Below, piece by piece: positions 1 through 9,065 of a stretch of DNA of 25,138 nucleotides. Position 1 is the first letter of the stretch. Every line of letters starts with the position of its first letter. A program made the translations under genes and the position numbers. The stretch is from contig JAHWKO010000025.1 in the NCBI GenBank assembly GCA_019347855.1, positions 1-25,138 of the forward strand, given 5' to 3'. The DNA is from Actinomycetota bacterium (GTDB lineage Bacteria > Actinomycetota > Nitriliruptoria > Nitriliruptorales > JAHWKO01). The notes under the pieces were generated by a model, which worked only from the letters and a program-made list of their open reading frames with translations, was not told the origin of the DNA and made no database searches.

Positions 1-77
1 CGCGTGTTCCACGGACCTGGCGGACCGGCGCGAACGTACCACTGGTCCGGAGGGGTCCAAAGGAACCGGTACCGGGT

Positions 78-101
78 GAGGAAGACCGCCGAGGTCGGCG
101 G
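78..101 (-). terminator. Candidate terminator of the galU-moeA-moaC operon
   Basis: Read leftward, a perfect 7-bp GC-rich stem CCGCCGA/TCGGCGG (86-92 with 95-101; in practice 6 bp with a 4-nt loop) is followed by the pyrimidine run TCTTCCTC (85-78). It lies about 85 nt past the moaC stop. The tail is not a pure T-tract, so intrinsic termination is plausible but not certain. Nothing else is recognised in the gene-free first 186 bases. Confidence 0.4.
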
Positions 102-186
102 CAAACCCACTCGTACCACAGACGAGGCGGGGCCCACCACCGGCCGAGCGTCCACCGCCCCCGACCCACGAGCGGAGAGGCGCTCG

Positions 187-663
187 TCAGGTGTCGGAGG
201 ACCAGTCCCCCCGGGTCCCCCCGGTCTTGCGGACCAACCTGACGTCGGTGACCACCGCGCCCCGCTCGACGGCCTTGACCATGTCGTACAGGGTGAGCGC
301 CGCGACCGTGACCGCCACGAGCGCCTCCATCTCGACCCCGGTGCGGTCGTGGGCACGGACGTCGCTCGTCACGGTCACCATCCCCGCCTCGACGTCCACC
401 TCGATCGCCACCTCGACGTCGTCCAGCGCGATGCCGTGGCACAGCGGGATCAGCTCGTCGGTGCGCTTCGCGGCTTGTATCCCGGCGATCCGCGCCACCG
501 TGATGGCGTCCCCCTTGGGCAGGTCACCCGACGCGATCAGCTCGGCGGTGGACGCCGACATGTGGAGCTCGCAGCTCGCGCGGGCGGTCCGGTCTGTGGC
601 CGCCTTGTCCCCCACGTCCACCATCCGGGCGCGACCGGACTCGTCGAGGTGGGGAGCGCTCAT
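187..663 (-). CDS. moaC: Cyclic pyranopterin monophosphate synthase MoaC
   Basis: MoaC acts with the radical-SAM enzyme MoaA in the first step of molybdenum cofactor synthesis, giving cyclic pyranopterin monophosphate from the MoaA product. The 158-residue product has the family's usual length and opens with the typical MVDVGDK block near residue 14. It contains KRTDELIPLCHGI (family form KTxxLIPLCHPL), the ARIAGIQAAKRT helix, and the LYDMVKA segment that carries the catalytic Asp and Lys. The ATG at 663 is 7 nt after the moeA stop, so the two genes are almost certainly cotranscribed. The frame stays open upstream to 822, but that stretch overlaps moeA and looks non-native. The family assignment is secure. 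Confidence 0.95.
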   Translation of the reverse strand: MSAPHLDESGRARMVDVGDKAATDRTARASCELHMSASTAELIASGDLPKGDAITVARIAGIQAAKRTDELIPLCHGIALDDVEVAIEVDVEAGMVTVTSDVRAHDRTGVEMEALVAVTVAALTLYDMVKAVERGAVVTDVRLVRKTGGTRGDWSSDT

Positions 664-670
664 CGGCCGC

Positions 671-1957
671 TCACGGCGCCACCACGAGGTGCACCCGTAC
701 GGCCTCGCCGGCCCGGACGGTGGTGCGGTCCTCGGGGATCTCCGCGAGCCCGTCGGTCGCCACGAGCGTCGCCACCTGGTGGGAGCCCTGGCCGCCGGCC
801 GGCCGCGCGAGCCAGCGCCCACCGTCCTGGCGGAGGCTCACCCGGATGTAGGTGCGCTTGTGGGGCGGGGTCTCGATCGGCTCCTCCAGCCTGGCGGTGA
901 CGATCGGTCGGTCGATGTCACGTCGCCCCTGCATCCGACGCAGCGCCGGACGGACGAACACCTCGAAGGACACGAACGCCGACACCGGGTTGCCGGGCAG
1001 GCCGAAGATCGGAACACCCCGGGCGTGCCCGAACAGCTGCGGCATCCCGGGCTTCATCGCCACCTTCGCCCGGTGGGACCGGTCCCCGAGCATCGCGACC
1101 ACGTCACGGACGTGGTCGTGGGTCCCCGCACTGACGCCCCCGGTCGTGATCAGGACGTCGGCGTGGCCGAGGTTGGAGTCGAACGCGTCCACCAGGGCCT
1201 TGCGGTCGTCCGGGACGATGCCGGACCAGAACGGCACGGCGTCCGCCTGTCGGACGAGCGCGGAGAGCAGCGGTCCGTTGGCGTCGCGGATCATCCCCGG
1301 CCCTGGCTCCTGGTCGGGGCGGACGATCTCGGACCCGGTGGACAGGACGACCACGCGCGGGCGTGGATGACAGCGCACCCTCCCGCGACCGAGCGACGCA
1401 AGCATGGCGATGTCCCCGGGGCGTAGCCGACGTCCGGTCCGCAGGATCCGTTCACCGACCTGAAGGTCCTCGCCGACCCGTCGGATGTGCTCGCCGGGGG
1501 CGGGCGCTCGCAGCACCTCGATCGCACGGCCGTCCGTCCTCCGCGTCACCTCGACGGGTACGACCGCGTCGGCTCCCGACGGGACCGGGGCGCCGGTCAT
1601 GATCCGCACCGCCGTACCCGGCTCGAGCCGGGGCGGGACGCCCGATCCGGCCGGGACCTCCCCTGCCACCGGCAGCGTCACGGGCGCGGATCCGGACGCG
1701 CCCGCCGCGTCGGCGGCCACGACCGCGTACCCGTCCATGGCGGAGTTGTCGAAGGCCGGCAGCGATCCCTCCGAGACCACATCCTCGGCGAGCACGAGAT
1801 CCAGGACGTCGGACAGTCCGAGCTCGATGGCCTCGAGCGGTTGCACCTCATCGAGGATCCGGTGGCGGTAGCTGTCGACCGGTTCGAGCTCCTCGGGGTC
1901 AACGACCTCCGTCCGCCCCAGGTGGCGGAAGCCGCTCGCGTGGGGATCAGGGCTCAC
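671..1957 (-). CDS. moeA: Molybdopterin molybdenumtransferase MoeA
   Basis: MoeA inserts molybdate into adenylylated molybdopterin, the last general step of molybdenum cofactor synthesis. With the GTG at 1957 the protein has 428 residues. Visible blocks in order are FDNSAMDGYAV (about 69-79), RIMTGAPVPSGADAVVPVE, the cofactor-binding STGSEIV (about 206-212), TTGGVSAGTHDHV (about 272), and KPGMPQLFG with FGLPGNPVSAF (about 303-328). I chose GTG 1957 because it overlaps the galU TGA in a GTGA arrangement, the usual sign of translational coupling, and has AGGA 6 nt upstream. An ATG at 1996 would add 13 residues inside galU. Neighbours are galU and moaC. Coupling with galU also occurs at galU-moeA1 of M. 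tuberculosis (recalled, not checked). Confidence 0.95.
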   Translation of the reverse strand: MSPDPHASGFRHLGRTEVVDPEELEPVDSYRHRILDEVQPLEAIELGLSDVLDLVLAEDVVSEGSLPAFDNSAMDGYAVVAADAAGASGSAPVTLPVAGEVPAGSGVPPRLEPGTAVRIMTGAPVPSGADAVVPVEVTRRTDGRAIEVLRAPAPGEHIRRVGEDLQVGERILRTGRRLRPGDIAMLASLGRGRVRCHPRPRVVVLSTGSEIVRPDQEPGPGMIRDANGPLLSALVRQADAVPFWSGIVPDDRKALVDAFDSNLGHADVLITTGGVSAGTHDHVRDVVAMLGDRSHRAKVAMKPGMPQLFGHARGVPIFGLPGNPVSAFVSFEVFVRPALRRMQGRRDIDRPIVTARLEEPIETPPHKRTYIRVSLRQDGGRWLARPAGGQGSHQVATLVATDGLAEIPEDRTTVRAGEAVRVHLVVAP

Positions 1958-2853
1958 GCGGTGTCCTGGCGTTCGTCGATGAACCCTCGCAGCCACTCCA
2001 GGAAGTCGGGCGCCAGGTCGGCGCGCTCGGCAGCGAGCGCGACCGTTGCCTTCAGGAAGCCCAGCTTGTCCCCCACGTCATGGCGCGCCCCGTCGAACTC
2101 CACGGCGATGATCGGTTCGCGTTGCGCGAGGGTCCGCAGCGCGTCGGTCAGCTGGATCTCACCGCCACGGCCCGGCTCGGTCTCGGCAAGCACCTCGAAG
2201 ATGTCAGGGGTGAGGACGTAGCGTCCGATGACCGCGAGGTTCGACGGCGCATCCTCCGGGTCGGGCTTCTCCACGAGGTCGTCGACCTGGTGCACGCCGT
2301 CCTCCGATGGCTGCTCGTCCGCGGCCGGTGACACGACCCCGTACAGGTGCACCTGGTCCTCGGGGACCCGCATGACGGCCACCACGGGACGGCCGGATCG
2401 TTCGAAGACGTCGAGCATCCGCTCGAGGAACTTCTCGTCCGGATCGATGATGTCGTCGCCCAGGAGCACCGCGAACGGCTGGTCCCCCACGTGCTGGCGC
2501 GCCTGCAGCACCGCGTGTCCCAGCCCGAGTTGCTCCGCCTGCCGGACGTAGTGCACCCGGAAGCGGGCGAGCCGCAGGATCTCCTCTAGCTCGGCCTCCT
2601 TGCCCTTCTCGCGCAGGACGTCCTCGAGCTCCGGGTTGCGATCGAAGTGGTCCTCGATCGGTTGTTTGTTCCGCCCGGTGATGATCAACAGGTCGTCCAG
2701 GCCCGCCCGGTCGGCTTCCTCGACCATGTACTGGATCGCCGGTCGGTCGACGATCGGCAGCGTCTCCTTCGGCTGGGCCTTGGTCGCGGGCAGGAACCTC
2801 GTTCCGTACCCGGCGGCGGGCAGGACCGCCTTCCGGACGGTTCGATCGGTCAC
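1954..2853 (-). CDS. galU: UTP-glucose-1-phosphate uridylyltransferase GalU
   Basis: This cytoplasmic enzyme makes UDP-glucose from UTP and glucose-1-phosphate for glycan, polysaccharide and trehalose synthesis. The 299-residue product has the normal bacterial GalU length. The N-terminal nucleotide-binding motif is AVLPAAGYGTRFLPATKAQPKE-like (residues 9-30), followed by PIVDRPAIQYMVEEA, VLLGDDIID, VVAVMRVPEDQVHLYGVV, AVIGRYVLTPDIF, GGEIQLTDALR and DVGDKLGFLKA. The start is GTG at 2853, with GGGGA 7 nt upstream. It sits 65 nt after a diguanylate cyclase gene and overlaps moeA by 4 nt. The 2854-2918 gap holds only a weak GGGCA/TGCCC inverted repeat and no clear terminator, so read-through from the cyclase gene is possible. 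Confidence 0.97.
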   Translation of the reverse strand: MTDRTVRKAVLPAAGYGTRFLPATKAQPKETLPIVDRPAIQYMVEEADRAGLDDLLIITGRNKQPIEDHFDRNPELEDVLREKGKEAELEEILRLARFRVHYVRQAEQLGLGHAVLQARQHVGDQPFAVLLGDDIIDPDEKFLERMLDVFERSGRPVVAVMRVPEDQVHLYGVVSPAADEQPSEDGVHQVDDLVEKPDPEDAPSNLAVIGRYVLTPDIFEVLAETEPGRGGEIQLTDALRTLAQREPIIAVEFDGARHDVGDKLGFLKATVALAAERADLAPDFLEWLRGFIDERQDTA

Positions 2854-2918
2854 GGTGTGATCCCCGGTATCGGTGGCGGTCCGAGCCTAGTGACGGCGGG
2901 CACCCCGACATGCCCTCG

Positions 2919-4946
<2,028 letters not shown>

Positions 4947-4967
4947 ACGTTCCCTTCTCCCCCGACC

Positions 4968-4977
4968 AGCCTACGAT
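4968..4977. promoter_or_regulatory. Possible overlapping divergent -10 elements
   Basis: The 10 bases AGCCTACGAT can be read as TACGAT (TAnnnT) for the + strand at 4972-4977 and as TAGGCT for the - strand at 4973-4968. They lie in the short gap between the diguanylate cyclase start (4946) and the cyclo-ligase start (5003). No good -35 hexamer is seen on either side, so this is only a weak proposal of back-to-back promoters. Confidence 0.25.
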
Positions 4978-5002
4978 GCCCGGCCCCGGCCTGGGACCCT
5001 CC

Positions 5003-5569
5003 GTGGAAGACAAGCACCAGCTCCGTGCGGCGTTCGACGCCCGCCGACGAGCGCTCCCGGAGACCGAGCGACGTGCCCGGTCCGTAGCGGCCTGCGACCG
5101 GCTGGTCGATATGCCGGAGCTGGCGGCCGCTGAGCTCGTGGTCCTGTACGCCGCGCTGCCCGACGAGGCCGACCCCGGGCCTGCCCGGGACGAGCTCGAG
5201 CGCATCGGCTGCAGGATCGCCCTCCCACGGGTGACCGACGCCGGCTCACTCGTCGTGGTGGCGGCGGACGGCGAGCTGGCCCCCGGCTACCGAGGCGTGC
5301 TCGAACCGACCGGCGATCCCCTGCCGGTCGACCAGCTCGACGCGATCGTGGTCCCGGGTGTCGCCTTCGACCGGGACGGCGGTCGGCTGGGGCGCGGCGG
5401 TGGTCACTACGACCGCCTGCTGGCATCCGCGGCGGCGTCCACGACCTCGATCGGGTTCGCGTTCTCGTTCCAGTTGATCGAGCACGTCCCCGTCCTCGAC
5501 CACGACCAGCTGGTCGACGTGATCGTCACGGACGAGGAGGTCGTCCGACGGACGGGACCTCCGTCTTGA
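5003..5569 (+). CDS. 5-formyltetrahydrofolate cyclo-ligase
   Basis: This enzyme converts 5-formyl-THF to 5,10-methenyl-THF with ATP, returning stored folate to one-carbon metabolism. The 188-residue product has the LRAAFDARRRAL N-terminal helix of the family, then VVLYAALPDEADP, CRIALPRV, and the diagnostic DAIVVPGVAFDRDGGRLGRGGGHYDRLL block (given here as start and end: DAIVVPGVAF and GRGGGHYDRLL). I prefer GTG 5003 because GGGA lies 6 nt upstream and the family usually starts about six residues before this helix. ATG 4976 and GTG 4940 are in frame, but the first lacks a ribosome site and the second overlaps the divergent cyclase start. The next gene is the Ruc-like protein, as in M. tuberculosis Rv0992c-Rv0991c. 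Confidence 0.92.
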   Translation: MEDKHQLRAAFDARRRALPETERRARSVAACDRLVDMPELAAAELVVLYAALPDEADPGPARDELERIGCRIALPRVTDAGSLVVVAADGELAPGYRGVLEPTGDPLPVDQLDAIVVPGVAFDRDGGRLGRGGGHYDRLLASAAASTTSIGFAFSFQLIEHVPVLDHDQLVDVIVTDEEVVRRTGPPS

Positions 5570-5594
5570 GTCTGAGGCGGGAACAACCGATACT
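5566..5594 (+). promoter_or_regulatory. Sigma70-type promoter for the Ruc/FmdB-like gene
   Basis: TTGAGT (5566-5571) and GATACT (5589-5594) are separated by exactly 17 bp. The -35 box overlaps the cyclo-ligase stop codon. The expected start of transcription is near 5601, which leaves a leader of about 104 nt and places the CIRCE-like operator directly over the initial transcribed region, the standard CIRCE geometry. Confidence 0.55.
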
Positions 5595-5603
5595 GACGGT
5601 GCG

Positions 5604-5630
5604 TTCGCACTCGCTGATGGCGAGTGCCAG
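5604..5630 (+). promoter_or_regulatory. CIRCE operator (HrcA binding site)
   Basis: The sequence reads TTCGCACTC-N9-GAGTGCCAG. The CIRCE consensus is TTAGCACTC-N9-GAGTGCTAA, so the arms match 8/9 and 7/9, the spacer is exactly 9, and the core GCACTC/GAGTGC is perfect. It begins a few bases after the predicted transcription start. HrcA is the known heat-shock repressor of groE and dnaK operons and binds this element. The downstream Ruc-like chaperone candidate is a sensible target. No hrcA gene is in the window. Confidence 0.75.
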
Positions 5631-5704
5631 CCAGCCGTTGCGGGCCGAACGGGACCGTCTCCCGTCGAGCGCGTCCGCCCGACCCACCGGAGGAGCTTGG
5701 GAGC

Positions 5705-6034
5705 ATGCCGACCTACGAGTACGCCTGCCGCGACTGTGGAGAGCACCTGGAGGTCGTCCAGTCCTTCAAGGACGACGCGCTCACCGTCTGCCCGGCGTGT
5801 GACGGTCGTCTGCGCAAGGTATTCAGCGCGGCCCCGATCGTGTTCAAGGGGTCCGGCTGGCACATCAAGGACTACGGGACCCCGGCAGCGAAGCCGGAGG
5901 CCTCGGGAGCGAAGCCGGACGCCGGGTCGTCCGACAAGTCGTCCGCCGCGAGCAGCGCATCCTCCGACAGCACCACCACGGACAGGTCCAAGAGCAGCGG
6001 GGGTTCCTCCTCCGAGGAGAAGCGCACCGCCTGA
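5705..6034 (+). CDS. FmdB-type zinc-ribbon protein, Ruc-like redox chaperone candidate
   Basis: The 109-residue protein starts MPTYEYACRDCG, the hallmark of the FmdB zinc-ribbon family. Four cysteines, C8-x2-C11 and C29-x2-C32, would bind one zinc. A short GSGWHIKDYG segment follows, then a low-complexity Ser/Lys/Ala-rich tail (about 65-109) that should be disordered. This layout and its place after the cyclo-ligase match M. tuberculosis Rv0991c, described as the redox-regulated chaperone Ruc, which has a zinc ribbon and unstructured C-terminus and works with DnaK. Older annotations call the family 'putative regulatory protein FmdB'. The ATG at 5705 has GGAGGAGCTTGGGAG upstream. An upstream ATG at 5624 lies inside the leader. 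Heat-shock control is inferred from the CIRCE element. Confidence 0.9.
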   Translation: MPTYEYACRDCGEHLEVVQSFKDDALTVCPACDGRLRKVFSAAPIVFKGSGWHIKDYGTPAAKPEASGAKPDAGSSDKSSAASSASSDSTTTDRSKSSGGSSSEEKRTA

Positions 6035-6101
6035 CCGGGCTTTCCACAGCCCGACCGCCTGAGAACGTGCAGCGCCGTCAGGCGCGTGGTGTCCTCTCAC
6101 C

Positions 6102-6755
6102 ATGCGTGGGCTGGGTCGTATCCGAGCGCTCCTCGATGGAGGACCGCCGACGCTGCCGGGCGCCCTCGATGCCGTGGCCGAGCGCTGGGCGGCGCTCCCG
6201 CCGCGGGTGCGGTTCGCCGTGGCGTCGGCCGCGGCGGTCGTGATCCTGCTCGTCGCAGGCGCCGGGGCCGCGCGATCCCCGTGGGGCCCACCGGTCGACG
6301 TGTTCGTGGCGGCTCGGGACCTCCCTGCGGGTCACCTCCTGTCCTCCGAGGACCTCCGTCGGGTCCCATGGCCGGCTGAGCTGGCTCCAACGCGCACCGT
6401 GCCGCCGGAGGGTCGGACGCTCACCGTCGGGCTCCCCGCCGGCACCCCCCTGGGGGACGCCCACCTGGGTGACGGTGGGCTCGCGTCCCTGTTGGAGCAG
6501 GACGAGGCGGCCTTCCCGTTGCCCGGTGGGGACGTCGCCGAGCTGCGGGCCGGCCAGCGGGTCGACCTCGTCGCAGGCGATCCGGGAGGGGCCGGTCTAC
6601 GGCTGGCCTCGGAGGCGAGGGTCCTCACGACGGCCGGCGACATCGCGTGGATCGCGGTCCAGCGCGACGAGGCCCCGGCCCTCGCAGGCGCCGCCGCGTG
6701 GGGACGTGTCGTTGCCGTCCCGCTGCCGACGTCCGGCCAGGGGAGTGGTGGGTAG
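6102..6755 (+). CDS. SAF-domain membrane protein (CpaB-like N-terminal part)
   Basis: A 217-residue protein with a cytoplasmic stretch, one transmembrane helix at about 37-57 (FAVASAAAVVILLVAGAGAA) and an SAF domain at about 64-125. The SAF part has the usual VFVAARDLPAGHLLSSEDL start and VGLPAGTPL later. SAF domains occur in CpaB (Flp pilus), FlgA and sialic acid synthases, where they bind sugars or peptidoglycan-like chains. The rest (about 126-217) resembles the second half of CpaB-like proteins. No other pilus gene is nearby, so a pilus role is not supported. A SAF protein next to an FmdB protein is common in Actinobacteria from memory. No ribosome site precedes the ATG at 6102. The function is unknown. 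Confidence 0.8.
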   Translation: MRGLGRIRALLDGGPPTLPGALDAVAERWAALPPRVRFAVASAAAVVILLVAGAGAARSPWGPPVDVFVAARDLPAGHLLSSEDLRRVPWPAELAPTRTVPPEGRTLTVGLPAGTPLGDAHLGDGGLASLLEQDEAAFPLPGGDVAELRAGQRVDLVAGDPGGAGLRLASEARVLTTAGDIAWIAVQRDEAPALAGAAAWGRVVAVPLPTSGQGSGG

Positions 6756-6797
6756 GCTCCGCGCCGACCCGCACCTCCTCCCCCTGGGACACGATCG

Positions 6798-7676
6798 ATG
6801 CTGCGCGCCATCATCCTCGGCATCATCCAGGGGCTGACCGAGTTCCTGCCCGTGTCCTCGTCCGGGCACCTGGTCGTGACGCCGTACCTGTTCTCGTGGG
6901 AGACGCCCGGCCTGCCGTTCGACGTCGCGCTGCACGCCGGCACCCTCGTGGCGGTCGTCGGTTACTTCGCGAGCGACGTCTGGTACCTGGCCACGCGGTC
7001 GGTCGGCGTCGGGGTCATCGAGGAGGGCGAGGCGTCGCGTGCCCGGCGCACCGTGGCGCTGCTCGTGGTCGGTTCCGTGCCCGCCGCGCTCGCGGGGCTC
7101 ACCCTCGAGCGGGTCTTCGCCGGCGCGTTCGAGCAACCGGTGTGGGTAGCCGGGTTCTTCCTGGTGACCGCGGCCCTCCTCACGGCCGCCGAGACGATCC
7201 GGACACGCAGGGCTGCGACCGGTGGCGACACCGACCGCGTGCCTGCCCACGTGGACCCCGGACGGGACGAGACCACGATCGGGTTCGTCGACACCCTGAC
7301 GATCGGCGCGTTCCAGGCGCTCGCGCTGTTCCCGGGGATCTCGCGTTCGGGCTCGACGATCGCGGCCGGGATGTTCCGAGGGTTGTCGCGCGAGGCCTCG
7401 GCCCGCTTCTCGTTCCTGCTGATGATCCCGGCCGTCGCCGGTGCGACCGTGCTGAAGGTGCCCGAGCTGTTCGACCAGGACAACCAGATCTTCTCGAACA
7501 CCGAGATCGTCGCCGGGATGCTGGCCGCTGCGGTATCCGGCCTGTGGGCGATCCGCTACCTGCTACGGCTCGTCCAGACCGACGACCTGAAGGGGTTCGC
7601 GCGCTACCTCGTGTTCTTCTCGATCCTGATCCTGATCGGGCGGTTCACGTGGATCGGCCCACCGACGCAGGGGTGA
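6798..7676 (+). CDS. uppP: Undecaprenyl-diphosphatase UppP (BacA)
   Basis: An integral membrane phosphatase that recycles undecaprenyl pyrophosphate to the monophosphate carrier used for peptidoglycan and other wall polymers. Overproduction of the family gives bacitracin resistance. The 292-residue product carries both signature regions: IIQGLTEFLPVSSSGHL (about 9-25, with the catalytic Glu and His) and LFPGISRSGSTIAAGMFRGL (about 176-195, with the catalytic Arg). Around seven to eight hydrophobic segments are visible. The ATG at 6798 has GGGA 8 nt upstream, and the gap to the SAF gene is only 42 nt, so cotranscription is possible. A cytoplasmic insert at about 135-160, rich in Arg, Thr and Asp, is a little longer than in the E. 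coli enzyme. Confidence 0.97.
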   Translation: MLRAIILGIIQGLTEFLPVSSSGHLVVTPYLFSWETPGLPFDVALHAGTLVAVVGYFASDVWYLATRSVGVGVIEEGEASRARRTVALLVVGSVPAALAGLTLERVFAGAFEQPVWVAGFFLVTAALLTAAETIRTRRAATGGDTDRVPAHVDPGRDETTIGFVDTLTIGAFQALALFPGISRSGSTIAAGMFRGLSREASARFSFLLMIPAVAGATVLKVPELFDQDNQIFSNTEIVAGMLAAAVSGLWAIRYLLRLVQTDDLKGFARYLVFFSILILIGRFTWIGPPTQG

Positions 7677-7687
7677 GCGGGGCGTGG

Positions 7688-7702
7688 AGGTCGCTGCGAC
7701 CT
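7688..7702. terminator. Short hairpin between convergent uppP and pmbA
   Basis: AGGTCG (7688-7693), loop CTG, CGACCT (7697-7702) form a perfect 6-bp stem 12 nt after the uppP stop and touching the pmbA stop codon. It could serve both convergent genes, but neither side has a T-tract. Confidence 0.3.
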
Positions 7703-9065
7703 AACGGCCGCTGATCGCCATCTCGCCGACGAGGACCGTGGAGCCTCCGAGCGCACCACCGAACGGGTAGAAGCGCAGGTCCGATCCGACCGCACGGATC
7801 GCCTGGAGGACGTCGACGATCGTCGACGCGACGGTCGCTTCGCGGATCGGTTCGGCGAGCTCGCCCTCGCGGATCACGAGGCCCGTGATCCCGACCGAGA
7901 ACTCGCCGCTGATCGGGTTGGCGCCCGAGTGGATGCCGACCACGTCCTGGACGTACACGCCGTCGCCCGCTCGCCCCAGGATCTCCTGCTGGTCCAGGCT
8001 CCCAGGTTCGAGGTAGAGGTTCGTCGGTGCGAGGCCGGGCGACGACCGGTAGCTCCCTCTGGACGCGTTGCCGGTCGAGGTCGTTCCGTCCCCCGTGCGG
8101 TGTGCGGTCCAGGTGTTGTGCAGGAACGACCGCAGCACGCCGCCTTCGATCAGGTAGGTCGTCTCCTGCGGTACCCCCTCCCCGTCCCAAGGTGCGGTCG
8201 CCGGACCGTCGGGGCGCACACCGTCGTCCGCGAGCGTGAGCTCGTCGGATGCCACCGACTCACCCAGCCGGTCCGCGAACAGGGACCGTCCCTTCAGCAC
8301 GGCCTCGGCGGACAGCGCCTGGGACAGCACCCCCAGGAACGAGGCGGTCGCGTACGGGTCGAAGACGACCGGGGCGCGACGGCTCTCGGGCTTGGTCGCG
8401 CCGAGCAGACGGGTCGCCCGCTCGGTGCCTTCCCGGCCTGCGGCCTCGACGTCGAGCTCGGACGGTGCGCGACCGATCGTCACGCCGATACCGGTCTGGG
8501 TCTCGTCCCCGTCAGCAGCCATCGGCATGACGTACGCCCACGCGTCGGTCCGTTCGGTCGTGAGCGCCAGGCCACGCGTGGACGCGAGCGCGACCTCCAC
8601 GTGCACGTCGCCGTACTTGGCGACGTCGATCCCGCGGATCCGCGGGTCGGCGTCTCGCGCAGCTCGTTCCATCGACACCCCGAGCGAGATCTTCTCGTCG
8701 ACCGGGACGTCGTCGAAGCCCGACCGGGCCAGCTCCCCCACGTCCGGAGCCTCGGCGGGCTCGGGGAGCACGTTGGCCTCGTCGGGTGTGGCGACCGACG
8801 CGTTCGAGCGCGCTTCCTCGAGCACGTCGTGCAGGCCCTCGTCGCTGACGATCGCCGTGGAGGCGTAGCCCTGCCGGCCGCCGACGATCACTCGGACCCC
8901 GATCCCGCGGGTCTCGGCACGGGACAGCGAGTCGACCTCACCGTCGAGGATCTCGATGTCGGTCTCGACCTCGCGGAGCACGAACGCCTCGAGCGACTCA
9001 TCGCCCTTGGCGCGATCCACGACACGTCGGGCGAGCGCGAGCAGGTCGTCAGGTGCCTCGCTCAT
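7701..9065 (-). CDS. pmbA: TldE/PmbA family metallopeptidase subunit
   Basis: PmbA (TldE) pairs with TldD to form a heterodimeric protease that trims unfolded peptides, known from microcin B17 maturation and CcdA degradation in E. coli. The 454-residue protein has the family profile: ETDIEILDGEVDSLSRAETRGIGVRVIVGGRQGYAST (split: VDSLSRAETRGIGVRV then GRQGYAST), SFLGVLSQALSAEAVLKGRS, YLIEGGVLRSFLHNTWTA, and the C-terminal SGEFSVGITGLVIREGEL. It lacks the HExxxH zinc motif, as expected for TldE. The start ATG at 9065 overlaps the tldD TGA (ATGA), with a G-rich GGGGGGACGGG site before it. The frame continues to 9149 inside tldD, but that extension is not family-like. Confidence 0.94.
   Translation of the reverse strand: MSEAPDDLLALARRVVDRAKGDESLEAFVLREVETDIEILDGEVDSLSRAETRGIGVRVIVGGRQGYASTAIVSDEGLHDVLEEARSNASVATPDEANVLPEPAEAPDVGELARSGFDDVPVDEKISLGVSMERAARDADPRIRGIDVAKYGDVHVEVALASTRGLALTTERTDAWAYVMPMAADGDETQTGIGVTIGRAPSELDVEAAGREGTERATRLLGATKPESRRAPVVFDPYATASFLGVLSQALSAEAVLKGRSLFADRLGESVASDELTLADDGVRPDGPATAPWDGEGVPQETTYLIEGGVLRSFLHNTWTAHRTGDGTTSTGNASRGSYRSSPGLAPTNLYLEPGSLDQQEILGRAGDGVYVQDVVGIHSGANPISGEFSVGITGLVIREGELAEPIREATVASTIVDVLQAIRAVGSDLRFYPFGGALGGSTVLVGEMAISGR

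Noticed and set aside
1..186. Open frame at the left edge on the + strand
   Set aside because: Arg/Pro/Asp-rich frame antisense to moaC; it has no start context or domain.
5579..5605. ECF-type promoter GGGAAC-N17-CGTT before the Ruc-like gene
   Set aside because: It resembles an ECF promoter, but the TTGAGT-N17-GATACT boxes with CIRCE at the +1 explain the region better. It could still be a second promoter.
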